A stretch of DNA of 64,000 nucleotides. It comes from Prevotella sp. UBA7764 (lineage in GTDB: Bacteria; Bacteroidota; Bacteroidia; Bacteroidales; Bacteroidaceae). The notes under the pieces are model-generated. The model was not told the DNA's origin. It saw nothing but the letters and a program-made list of their open reading frames with translations, and did not search any database. This document shows, piece by piece, positions 9,527-17,169 of the stretch. The stretch spans positions 1-64,000 of the forward strand of contig DLDU01000047.1 in assembly GCA_002481295.1 (NCBI GenBank). The letters are read 5' to 3'. How positions within the stretch are numbered: the first letter of the stretch is position 1; every line of letters starts with the position of its first letter. The position numbers and the translations under genes are program-made.

Positions 9527-10063
9527 TTACTTCGAATCTGATCTTTCGGGCACTTCGTCAATGGCATTTTCTTTGTGAAAATGTTGTCGCAGGGTAGAAA
9601 GTGCCTTCATTACGTGTTTTTTCACTCCGTCGGTGGTGATGCTTAGTTGTTCGGCTACGTCGCGGTAGCTGCGCTTTTGATAATAGCATTGTATGAACAC
9701 ATAGCGCGTGCGTTCCGTCATGCTGGCGATGACCTTTTCTATCTCTTTGATGCGAGCCTCTCGGGCCAGCACTTCTTCCAGATCTTCGTCGGTCCAGTCG
9801 TGTTGTGAGCTGTCGGGCATGGGTGCGAGCCGCTCTTGCCGGCGCAGCCAGTTGAGGCTTTGGTTGTGCACAGCGGCGTAGAGATAGCCTTGTACACGTT
9901 CCGCATCCAGCGCATCCCGTCGCTTCCACGCAATGGCGAAAACCTCTGCCACCACATCGCTGGCAGCCTCGGCATCATGGGTGAGATGGAGCGCATAGTG
10001 ATAGAGCCGTGAATGGTATTCACGGTACAGCTGTTCGAAAACGTCTATGGTCATCTCATTCAT
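9527..10063 (-). CDS. ECF RNA polymerase sigma factor (Bacteroidota sigma-70 expansion family)
   Basis: 178 aa. Region 2 is visible at the N-terminus (FEQLYREYHSRLYHYALHL, then DVVAEVFAIAWKRR and GYLYAAVHNQSLNWLRR). Region 4 is C-terminal (IASMTERTRYVFIQCYYQ, then YRDVAEQLSITTDGVKKHVMKALSTLR helix-turn-helix). It heads a leftward operon with fecR, susC, susD and the TlpA-like gene. It has its own housekeeping-type -7 box upstream (10105-10112). A second ATG three codons in (MTIDVF) is an equally possible start. Confidence 0.93.
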   Translation of the reverse strand: MNEMTIDVFEQLYREYHSRLYHYALHLTHDAEAASDVVAEVFAIAWKRRDALDAERVQGYLYAAVHNQSLNWLRRQERLAPMPDSSQHDWTDEDLEEVLAREARIKEIEKVIASMTERTRYVFIQCYYQKRSYRDVAEQLSITTDGVKKHVMKALSTLRQHFHKENAIDEVPERSDSK

Positions 10064-10104
10064 GTTGACATGGGAAAGGGCTCATGGTATTCTATTTTTC
10101 AATA

Positions 10105-10112
10105 CAAAGATA
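10105..10112 (-). promoter_or_regulatory. -7 box of ECF sigma operon promoter
   Basis: TATCTTTG on the minus strand about 40 bp upstream of the sigma factor ATG. A T-rich stretch lies about 20 bp upstream, but a clear TTG is missing. Confidence 0.5.
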
Positions 10113-10196
10113 CAAAAAATATGGGAAAGTAGTTATAGTTTAGTTTTTCTATTTGCAGAGTTACTATTGCGAATAATATTCAAGCCTTGTTGTGCC

Positions 10197-11456
10197 TCAG
10201 TGAGTAACACGTCGGAGGTCTTTGTCCGTCATGGCTGTTACGCAGGAGTCTGACCATACATTCTCGGCAGTCTCCACCATGTCGATGATGGTATAGATAG
10301 GCAGGATGATGCCCATGATGCCGACGGGAGCACCCTGGCCGGTCATCAGCGAGAGGGTGAGGAAATAGCAGCCCATGGGCACACCGGCATTGCCGATGGC
10401 GGAGATCACGGCGATGACGAGCCACAGCAGCATCATCGGAAGGGTGAAGTGAGTGCCGCCGTTCTGCATGACAAAGAGCGAGGTGACAAGGATAAACGCC
10501 GCACAGCCGTTCATGTTGATGGTGGTGCAGATGGGCAATACGAAGCGCGAGACCTTTGGCGCAACGCCGGCACGCTTCTCCGCTGTGTCCATGGTCACGG
10601 GCAGTGTGGCAGCCGAACTCTTCGTGAAGAACGCCATGAGCACGGCGGGCAGCATACGGCCTAAATGGCGCACGGGATTGATGCCGCGGGCCAATAGGAA
10701 GAGAGGTAGTACAACGAAGAACTGCAACACGTTGCCGCCAAGGATGACGGCGATATAACGGCCCAGAGAGTCGGCGACAACACCGGCCGACACTTGTGCG
10801 CTGAGCTGTGCGGCAAAGGCGAGGATGCCCAGCGGCAGAGCCCAGATAAGTGCGCGGATGAGCATGAAGAGGATATCCTGCAAACCCAGCAATAGGTTCA
10901 TCACCGTGTCGCGGCGTGGACTCACCGGCATCTTGGCCAAGGCGATGCCCACTGCGGTTGCGACGAGAAGCAGTGAGAGCACGTTGGCTTCAAGGAAAGG
11001 CTGCACGAGGTTGTTGGGTACCACAGCGAGGATATGGTCGTAGTAGGTTTCTCCGCCCAACGTCTTCGGGATGGCTCCTTGTCCTCCTGCCACCATCTGC
11101 GCGGGCAGGTTACCCGGTCGGATGAGCAGGTAGAGGATGAGACCTACGGCAGCGGCGGCAATGGTGGTGAGCAGTGTGTAGGTCACGGCGTGGCGGAAGA
11201 TGCGTCCCGTATCTTTCTGTGTGCCGATGGAGGCCAGTGTGGTGGTGATGGCCAGCACGATGGTGGGCACGGCGAGAAACTGGAACAGGCGGGTGTAGAC
11301 AGTAGCGACGAACGTCATCAAGGCGTCTAATCCGTGCAGGCCCAGTGTGCCGAGCACGGCACCCACGGCGAGGGCTCCTATCCACAGCACGAGCTGTCGT
11401 CGGTTCTTTACGATGTTCTGAGTGGCTGGTGCGTTATCTTGATTTACTTTATTCAT
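10197..11456 (-). CDS. Dicarboxylate/amino acid:cation symporter (DAACS family)
   Basis: About 419 aa. Polytopic inner-membrane protein with the SDF/DAACS signature in its C-terminal half: the serine-rich hairpin FFTKSSAATLPVTMD, the TM7 segment with NMNGCAAFI (NMDGT-like), and AIGNAGVPMGCYF (HP2-like). It couples Na+ or H+ gradients to uptake of a dicarboxylate or a small amino acid. The NMNG and AGVP motifs also fit the SstT-like/glutamate branch, so the substrate is left open. The start is set at MNKVNQ; the upstream in-frame ATG at 11513 would prepend a spurious hydrophobic stretch. Confidence 0.88.
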   Translation of the reverse strand: MNKVNQDNAPATQNIVKNRRQLVLWIGALAVGAVLGTLGLHGLDALMTFVATVYTRLFQFLAVPTIVLAITTTLASIGTQKDTGRIFRHAVTYTLLTTIAAAAVGLILYLLIRPGNLPAQMVAGGQGAIPKTLGGETYYDHILAVVPNNLVQPFLEANVLSLLLVATAVGIALAKMPVSPRRDTVMNLLLGLQDILFMLIRALIWALPLGILAFAAQLSAQVSAGVVADSLGRYIAVILGGNVLQFFVVLPLFLLARGINPVRHLGRMLPAVLMAFFTKSSAATLPVTMDTAEKRAGVAPKVSRFVLPICTTINMNGCAAFILVTSLFVMQNGGTHFTLPMMLLWLVIAVISAIGNAGVPMGCYFLTLSLMTGQGAPVGIMGIILPIYTIIDMVETAENVWSDSCVTAMTDKDLRRVTH

Positions 11457-11526
11457 AGAGAAATCCCTTTTTGCTATGCTAACGCAGAGGGATAGGAAAT
11501 ATTTTATAAACAAAACCGTAATTATG

Positions 11527-11557
11527 TTGCTTGGTAACTGATATTTCCTTATCTTTG
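11527..11557 (+). promoter_or_regulatory. Promoter for the 38-aa membrane protein
   Basis: TTG (11527-11529), 20 bp, TATCTTTG (11550-11557). A strong match to the Bacteroidota form, reading rightward away from the symporter gene. Confidence 0.65.
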
Positions 11558-11603
11558 CAATATGAATAACAAAAGGAAAACGTAGAATGAAAAGTAGAAT
11601 ATT

Positions 11604-11720
11604 ATGGTAGGGACTGATTTATTTTTGCTTGCTGTGTTGGCGATGATAGGAGCTTGGACACTATACTTCCACATTCAGGACAAGAAGGAAGAGAAAAGAA
11701 AGCAGAGAGAAGCGAAGTGA
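11604..11720 (+). CDS. Small single-span membrane protein (38 aa)
   Basis: A reading frame of 38 codons, ATG at 11604 and TGA at 11718-11720. It encodes an N-out-like short head, one hydrophobic span (LFLLAVLAMIGAWTLYF) and a highly basic tail (KKEEKRKQREAK). It is preceded by a good promoter 47 bp upstream and stands alone between the symporter and a small hypothetical gene. I do not recognise a family. The layout (promoter, short leader, hydrophobic core, positive-inside tail) argues for a real small protein, but length makes this uncertain. Confidence 0.5.
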   Translation: MVGTDLFLLAVLAMIGAWTLYFHIQDKKEEKRKQREAK

Positions 11721-11854
11721 GTTCATTCTTGACTGCATGACTCTCCTGCGAGAGTTACATGAGACTTTGTCTTTGTATCAATAAGCATTAGGGGAGAAGT
11801 TTGTTTAGTAGTTGTTCTTGTAGCAATTTGTATCCAGAACAATATTTCTTTGGC

Positions 11855-12085
11855 TCATGGTTCTTCGTAATGAGTTCGTAGATTTTCTTTGCTCATCTGC
11901 TGAAGTTTCTCCTCGCTCCATTCGTCGGAATCCCATAATTTGTCCAATTCCTGTTGTAGGCGATTGTTGACGAAATCGATCAGAACTTTGCGCAAGGCCT
12001 TGACGTCTTCGTCGGATTTGAGCAAGGACACAACGTTTAGTACGTCGCGCTGAGCTTGATTGAATTTTATAACTTGTTGCGGCAT
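11855..12085 (-). CDS. Small helical protein, antitoxin-like
   Basis: 76 aa from the ATG at 12085 (an upstream ATG at 12118 adds 11 residues). Mostly charged helices; the core reads KFNQAQRDVLNVVSLLKSDEDVKALRKVL, then FVNNRLQQELDKLWDSDEW and ENLRTHYEEP. Short Bacteroidota proteins of this type, with an N-terminal beta strand, paired helices and a 'DKLWD..' segment, are commonly found beside PIN-domain toxins. No toxin gene is adjacent here, so if it is an antitoxin it is an orphan. Family placement is from memory of the pattern and only tentative. Confidence 0.6.
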   Translation of the reverse strand: MPQQVIKFNQAQRDVLNVVSLLKSDEDVKALRKVLIDFVNNRLQQELDKLWDSDEWSEEKLQQMSKENLRTHYEEP

Positions 12086-12229
12086 AAGCGTTCTCCTTAT
12101 ATTATATAGTTGTTGCAAAGATAAGAAATATTTTTCAATGCATCACATTCTTGTTCATCTTTTTTTTCATCACAACAATTCATTCTTGTTCGCCCATCTT
12201 TTCAAATGCTTGATATGAAATGGAGATCT

Positions 12230-13219
12230 TTATCTGAATGGTGTTCTTTGCCACAGCAGTGCCATGCGGTGCACGAGGAAGTGCCTGACATCGGTTCTTG
12301 CGCAGATCAGCAGGTAAGCGGCGCCGGTCGAGGCAAAGACGGGAAAAAGCAGCACGTTGCCGGGTATGACAAAAGGCAGCAGGCTGATGGCGGCGATGGG
12401 TGGCATGATAATATGCAGGCGGCTCATGACAAAGAGTGACAGCAGTAGTGTCAGCGGTAAGACAATGAAGAGCGGCAGACCCGCATAGTCGGACAGAACT
12501 ATGCGACCAAAAACACCACAGCATGCTGAGAGAATGATGGTGGTGAGCACACGACGGGGATGGCGGTGCAGGCGGTCACCGGGCTGACAGAGCGAGACGA
12601 AGACGACGAGTAGGGGAGGAGCGATGAGCGCGCTCTTGTGGAGAGATTCTGCCAAGGCCAGCAGCGGCAACGCTCCCATCCACATCAGCAGCCAGTGACG
12701 TGCGCGGGCGATGGAGAAACTGTGGCGGGAAGAAGGTAGGGGTGCCGAAGGAAATCTCCATTTTTCACGGTTTATGAGGGAAGAGAGCAGTGTGACGACA
12801 AGCGACAGCATCAGCACGCTCAAGGGGTAGCTCCACGACGTGGTGTGCAGTACGATGGGCAACAGACAAGTGGCAAGACTGGGAAATAGCGTGGCACGGG
12901 TCAATAGCAAAAGCGCACCGGTGAAGAGAAAACCCAGCGAGAGCACAGTGACGGGGTAGGCGCTCAGCCATGTGAATAGCAATGTGCCCATGAGAGCCGA
13001 CAAGGCCAGCAGCCCTGGTATCAGCCAAAGCGACACGTGCCAAGGACGCTGTTTCTTGACGATCAACCCTAATGCCAGCGCTGCGGCAGACGGATAGATC
13101 ACCGCGCGGTCTTGAAGCGACGTGGCGGCGACTCCCATTACCGAGATGACTGCGAGGGCGAGTACATAGCGGATGATAATCGTTTTCCGGCAATCTGAAT
13201 ATTCATTGCGTGATGCCAT
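12230..13219 (-). CDS. Polytopic integral membrane protein
   Basis: 329 aa with about ten hydrophobic segments arranged as two similar halves (RYVLALAVISVMG, AAALALGLIV, WLIPGLLALSALMG, VTVLSLGFLFTGALLLL; then HWLLMWMGALPLLAL, APPLLVVFVSLC, TTIILSACCGVFG). The half-length repeat and the PG/PP-containing loops (IMPPIAAISLLPFVIPG) resemble the HPP family of membrane proteins, but I cannot confirm it. Basic loops are scattered (RARH, CARTDVRHF). It is a single gene, and the 111 bp between it and the small helical gene hold nothing obvious. Confidence 0.75.
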   Translation of the reverse strand: MASRNEYSDCRKTIIIRYVLALAVISVMGVAATSLQDRAVIYPSAAALALGLIVKKQRPWHVSLWLIPGLLALSALMGTLLFTWLSAYPVTVLSLGFLFTGALLLLTRATLFPSLATCLLPIVLHTTSWSYPLSVLMLSLVVTLLSSLINREKWRFPSAPLPSSRHSFSIARARHWLLMWMGALPLLALAESLHKSALIAPPLLVVFVSLCQPGDRLHRHPRRVLTTIILSACCGVFGRIVLSDYAGLPLFIVLPLTLLLSLFVMSRLHIIMPPIAAISLLPFVIPGNVLLFPVFASTGAAYLLICARTDVRHFLVHRMALLWQRTPFR

Positions 13220-13230
13220 TTTGCTCTTCC

Positions 13231-13515
13231 TTAATTATGCGGGGAGGTACAGCGGATGACGCTCAGTACCCTCCTTGACGAGTCTGCCTTCCCCCCAGAA
13301 ACTGCGTTATCCATTACTTGGTTTTGTACTCGCTCAGGCCGAACAGGGTGCACATCGTCTGGCGCGTGATGTAACGATGCTGGGCAAGGGCTTTGGATCT
13401 CTTTCTCCAGTTGCTCGGCAGTCATTGCCGCCTTGCTTCTTAGTTGTATGTAAGCTCTTTCCTGGCCGGTACCTTGGGAGTTGGCAATAGTGTGTATCTC
13501 GTAATTGATTTCCAT
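13231..13515 (-). pseudogene. Frameshifted DNA-binding protein remnant
   Basis: The first 42 residues (MEINYEIHTIANSQGTG... to ...EQLEKEIQ) look like the N-terminus of small Bacteroidota HU-like/HTH proteins. After that the frame degenerates. In the +1 frame the translation resumes sensibly as ALAQHRYITRQTMCTLFGLSEYKTK, then meets TAA, and after another shift reads WGEGRLVKEGTERHPLYLPA before a stop. The joined product looks like a small HTH protein. Its promoter (13541-13548) is intact. I read this as a gene broken by at least two lesions; sequencing error is an alternative. Confidence 0.55.
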
Positions 13516-13540
13516 TTGTATCTTTGACGATTATTTGGCG

Positions 13541-13548
13541 CAAAGATA
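13541..13548 (-). promoter_or_regulatory. -7 box upstream of the broken DNA-binding gene
   Basis: TATCTTTG on the minus strand, about 26 bp upstream of the ATG at 13515. A TTG lies 18 bp upstream of it. Confidence 0.45.
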
Positions 13549-13618
13549 ATCAAACTTGGTGAGAAACAAAAGTGATATGCTTAAAAAAGAGACTTGTTGA
13601 CGCGAGAAGGCTTCTCTT

Positions 13619-13712
13619 ATTATCCGTGACGGTCGTTTTGGTTATACGTGGCGAATGCCGAGGATATGCAGAGCGACCGCCACAGATAACCGTAGCGACC
13701 GCCACGGATAAT
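13619..13712. repeat. Intergenic palindromic repeat
   Basis: A 17-bp inverted repeat with one mismatch (arms 13619-13635 and 13696-13712, core ATTATCCGTG/CACGGATAAT). In addition, a direct copy of the right arm (GCGACCGCCAC-A-GATAA) lies at 13672-13689. No coding potential. Function unknown; it could be a structured transcript end or a REP-like element. Confidence 0.5.
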
Positions 13713-13742
13713 CGCGAAATCACGCTGTCTGTATTTTGAAAC

Positions 13743-13814
13743 GTTAACGGTGGTCAGGTCACAGGCTATAACCATTGAAGTATCGCAACTTTGTAATCAA
13801 AAACGACATAAGAG
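13743..13814 (+). promoter_or_regulatory. Promoter-like element, twin of the one at 22119-22190
   Basis: A 72-bp element framed by GTTAAC and TAAGAG. Its last 38 bp are 32/38 identical to the element upstream of the C_GCAxxG gene (22119-22190), with identical overall spacing. The -7-like box here is CAACTTTG. Downstream lies only a 23-codon reading frame (13830-13901, MSKHPEASCD...) that runs into the 3' end of hemE. It may therefore be an orphan promoter left after gene loss, or an antisense promoter to hemE. Confidence 0.45.
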
Positions 13815-13881
13815 GAGCAGGAGATATTTATGAGTAAGCATCCAGAAGCATCATGTGATGCCAAAGCCGCATGGCGGTTTG

Positions 13882-14916
13882 TCACCAATGGGCCTGTTTG
13901 ACCCAATTGACGACAAACGCCACGTTCTCCGCTGGAATGTCCTTTGTCAGTCCATGTCCGAGATTGAATATCCAGCGTGGATGCCGGCGGAAAAAGGAAA
14001 TGTATTGTTCGAGGTGACGGGCTATGACAGGTTTGGACGCGTGCAGCAGACGTGGATCCATGTTGCCCTGCAAGCCCATGGAGGGATGGAGCAGGGAGCA
14101 GGCCTCGTCGAGGGATGTCTGCCAGTCTATGCTGACGGTATCGCAGACATCGGGAGTGATCATCGGCAGACCGGCACCAATGCCTTTGGGAAAGAAAATG
14201 GTGGGCACTCCTAATGAGCGGACAGCCGACAGAATACGTCTGACCGAGGGAAGGAAGAGTTCGCGATAGAGATTGTCGGGCACTACTCCGGCAAAAGACT
14301 CGAAGAGTTGGAAGACTTCTATGCCATGCTGAACCTGACCTGTGGCGTAGATGATGCTCATCTCGGTGAAAGCATCCACAAGGAGCTCGGTAGTCCGGCG
14401 ATGGGTATAGAAATATTTCACGGCCTCCGTAAATCCGTCTTTGCTGCCATTACCCTGAAGCATGTAGCAAAGGCAGGTGAGCGGACCTCCGCAGAAACCG
14501 ATGAGGGGCACCACCCCGTGCCGCTTTTTCTGGAAGCTGTCTATGGTGCGGAACGACTGCTCCAATATAGAGGTGTCGGTTTTTAACCTGCTGCAAGGGT
14601 CGTCGTAGCTTAGCAATGGGCGAGGCATCTGTGGCCCTTGTCTCGTCCATTCTACTTGCAAGCCCATTGCCATGGGGACTATCAGTATGTCGCTGAAAAG
14701 AATAGCAGCATCCACTCCCCACGTGTCTACGGGCAGTAGTGTCACCGTGGCGGCCAAGTCGGCATTAGCCATGAGTTTCTTAAATCCGTACTGGGCTGAA
14801 AGCTCCCGGTAGCGGGGCAGCACACGTCCTGCTTGTCGCATGAGCCACACGGGCGGACGCGACACCTCCCGACCGCAAAGCGTGTCGAGCAATAGTGTAT
14901 TTCTTAGTTTTTCCAT
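13882..14916 (-). CDS. hemE: Uroporphyrinogen decarboxylase
   Basis: 344 aa, the typical HemE length. It decarboxylates the four acetate side chains of uroporphyrinogen III to give coproporphyrinogen III in the cytoplasm. The N-terminal signature PPVWLMRQAGRVLPRYREL is present (substrate-contacting Arg), with the second signature GFCGGPLT in the middle. The start at 14916 (MEKLRNTLLLDTL) gives the family N-terminus; an earlier ATG at 14961 would be within the promoter. Transcribed divergently from the TonB-dependent receptor gene, with an operator-bearing promoter (14924-14972). Confidence 0.95.
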   Translation of the reverse strand: MEKLRNTLLLDTLCGREVSRPPVWLMRQAGRVLPRYRELSAQYGFKKLMANADLAATVTLLPVDTWGVDAAILFSDILIVPMAMGLQVEWTRQGPQMPRPLLSYDDPCSRLKTDTSILEQSFRTIDSFQKKRHGVVPLIGFCGGPLTCLCYMLQGNGSKDGFTEAVKYFYTHRRTTELLVDAFTEMSIIYATGQVQHGIEVFQLFESFAGVVPDNLYRELFLPSVRRILSAVRSLGVPTIFFPKGIGAGLPMITPDVCDTVSIDWQTSLDEACSLLHPSMGLQGNMDPRLLHASKPVIARHLEQYISFFRRHPRWIFNLGHGLTKDIPAENVAFVVNWVKQAHW

Positions 14917-14923
14917 CGAACCA

Positions 14924-14972
14924 CAAAAATAATGACTTCCCTGGAGACATACAATCCTCACTTATAAGGATT
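14924..14972 (-). promoter_or_regulatory. hemE promoter with palindromic operator (heme-module site 1)
   Basis: On the minus strand: AATCCT-N8-AGGATT (14953-14972), whose last TT plus G forms the -33 TTG (14952-14954). Then 20 bp, then TATTTTTG (14924-14931). The -7 box is seven bases from the hemE ATG, so the transcript would be nearly leaderless, or translation would start at an internal signal. Confidence 0.6.
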
Positions 14973-14993
14973 TTCATACTGACTGTCTTGCAA

Positions 14994-15042
14994 TTTCCTT
15001 ATAAATTAGGATTGTATGGGAAATATCTTTCAAGTATCTTTG
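14994..15042 (+). promoter_or_regulatory. TonB-receptor promoter with palindromic operator (heme-module site 2)
   Basis: TTTCCT-N8-AGGATT (14994-15013), with the -33 TTG at 15012-15014 overlapping its right half. Then 20 bp, then TATCTTTG (15035-15042). Sites 1 and 2 together form a 21-bp inverted repeat (14950-14970 / 14996-15016, 18 of 21 matching) between the divergent genes. Confidence 0.65.
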
Positions 15043-15080
15043 CAGCCACACAACGAAATGAACTAACAAAACCATACACG

Positions 15081-17138
15081 ATGTTCAACGAGATACTTTT
15101 ATTATCACTTTCACTAGATGCTACACCCGACACGCCGGTAGACACCACTACATATAAAAAGGTGGATCTGGGCGAGGTAGTGGTCACAGATTACAAGCAA
15201 AACCGCAGAAACCTCACGACGACAGCCATGTCGCGCGTTGACAGCCGGCTGCTGCAAGACCAGCAGGTGGTCAGTATTAAGGAACTGTCGGCTGTCGTGC
15301 CCAACTTCTTTATGCCCGATTATGGCTCGCGTGCCAACACACCTGTCTATATCCGAGGCATCGGTGCCAAGTCAAAAGGCTCTGCTGTAGGCTTCTATGT
15401 GGATGGCGTGCCGCACTATGAGTCGTCAGCTTTCGATATAGACCTGAGCGACATTGCCGCCATTGACGTGCTCCGCGGCCCTCAAGGCACACTCTACGGA
15501 CGCAACGCCATAGCCGGCATCATCAACGTATATACCCACAATCCACTCGAATACCAGAACACACGCGTCAAAGTGGGATACGGCAAGTACAACGACGTGA
15601 CCGCGCAGATGTCCAACTATACGAAATTGAATCCTCATTTCGGCTTCAGCGTAGCTGGATCGTACCATCACAACGACGGCATGTTCTACAACGCATACCT
15701 TAAAGATAAGGCTGACGACATAGACGAGGGAGAAGGACGCATCGGCCTTTACTGGAAACCGACTGACCGTTGGTACCTCCGACTGAACAGTACGCTGTCG
15801 TATAGCGATCAGGGCGGATACCCATACGCTCCTTACAACGTGGAGAGAAACAGACTGGAGGATATCAACTACAACCGTTACAGCCTCTTCCGGCGACTCA
15901 TCTCTTCCACGGGATTCAACGCGCGCTACACCAACGACCGTATCAGCTTCAACAGCCAAAGCTGTTTCCAATATATCAAGTCGCACCAGGCTATCGATCA
16001 GGACTTCACCATCGAGGATAAGTCATTTGTCGAGAACAACTATCACGAGCGCATGTATTCGCAGGAGTTCACATTGAAGTCTAACAACGACTCCCGTTAC
16101 CAGTGGATCACTGGCCTTTTTGGCATGACGATGCAGGTCGACCAGTTCATACAGAACAATGCCTTCTCGGCCGGCACCGCCACTCCCACCGACAATGTCA
16201 ATCCCAAATCATCGCTGGCATTCTACCACCAGAGCTCTTATAACATTTGGCGGGGACTGTCGGCCACTGCCGGCGTGCGTTTTGATTATGAACACTCCAA
16301 GTCGGACTATCACCGCGAGAAACTCAACCTCGGCACAGGTGCTTCCTCACCGATGCTCGATTTTCACAGCACCGCCAACTTCCGGCAGTTCACCCCGAAA
16401 TTCACCTTGCAATACCTCACAACCCATCGCTTTCTCTACTATGCAAGCATCACACGCGGCTACAAGCCCGGTGGATTCAACGAGAGTGCCAAGGAAGCTA
16501 ATGAGCGTTCCTATGATCCGGAGTACAGCTGGAACTATGAGGTTGGCGCACGTACCGTTTTTCTCAATGGACGGCTGACGGCTGAGTTTGACATCTTCTA
16601 TATCGACTGGCGTGACATGCAGGCTACCTATACCATTCTGGGACAGGGCAACCTCATCACCAACGCGGCGCATGCCAACAGCAAGGGCGCGGAACTGGCG
16701 GTGGCCTATCGGCCGCTGAAGGGATTGCTGTTCAACCTGAACTATGGCTACACCTACGCCACATACCTCGACTATAAGAAAAGTGAGAAGCAAGACTACA
16801 CCGGCAACCGGCTGCCCATGGTGCCCAGCCACACACTGGCCGCAAATGGCAGTTATACACTGGAGCCGGCTGGATGTCTCGACAGAGTGACAATCAGTGC
16901 CGGCATGACGGGATTGGGACGCATCTACTGGGCCGACGACAATGTGGTGAGCCAGAACTTCTACGCCACGGTCAATGCTAAGGTGAGTCTCACAAAGGGT
17001 ATCGTCACTTGGGACTTCTGGGGGAAAAACCTCACCGATACCCGTTATATGGCCTACGGCTTCAAGTCTTCAAAGGGCAACTATGCTCAAAAGGGTAAGC
17101 CACTGACTTTCGGCACGTCGGTCAGCGTCAATTTCTAA
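15081..17138 (+). CDS. TonB-dependent outer-membrane receptor (siderophore/heme type)
   Basis: 685 aa from ATG 15081; no STN or carboxypeptidase-like domain, so not SusC-type. After a short N-terminus comes a TonB-box-like GEVVVTDY, then the plug (VVPNFFMPDYG, PVYIRGIGAKSKGSAVGFYVDGVPHYES, IDVLRGPQGTLYGRNAIAGIINVYT) and a 22-strand-type barrel ending GTSVSVNF with a terminal Phe. The plug motifs are those of classical siderophore/vitamin/heme receptors. The MFS gene follows 31 bp downstream. Placement among hem genes and a shared operator suggest import of a porphyrin, heme or iron-chelate; the ligand is inference. The signal peptide is weak for this start. Confidence 0.88.
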   Translation: MFNEILLLSLSLDATPDTPVDTTTYKKVDLGEVVVTDYKQNRRNLTTTAMSRVDSRLLQDQQVVSIKELSAVVPNFFMPDYGSRANTPVYIRGIGAKSKGSAVGFYVDGVPHYESSAFDIDLSDIAAIDVLRGPQGTLYGRNAIAGIINVYTHNPLEYQNTRVKVGYGKYNDVTAQMSNYTKLNPHFGFSVAGSYHHNDGMFYNAYLKDKADDIDEGEGRIGLYWKPTDRWYLRLNSTLSYSDQGGYPYAPYNVERNRLEDINYNRYSLFRRLISSTGFNARYTNDRISFNSQSCFQYIKSHQAIDQDFTIEDKSFVENNYHERMYSQEFTLKSNNDSRYQWITGLFGMTMQVDQFIQNNAFSAGTATPTDNVNPKSSLAFYHQSSYNIWRGLSATAGVRFDYEHSKSDYHREKLNLGTGASSPMLDFHSTANFRQFTPKFTLQYLTTHRFLYYASITRGYKPGGFNESAKEANERSYDPEYSWNYEVGARTVFLNGRLTAEFDIFYIDWRDMQATYTILGQGNLITNAAHANSKGAELAVAYRPLKGLLFNLNYGYTYATYLDYKKSEKQDYTGNRLPMVPSHTLAANGSYTLEPAGCLDRVTISAGMTGLGRIYWADDNVVSQNFYATVNAKVSLTKGIVTWDFWGKNLTDTRYMAYGFKSSKGNYAQKGKPLTFGTSVSVNF

Positions 17139-17169
17139 TCAAACACAGACTTTTCTTCGCTTATCTCAC

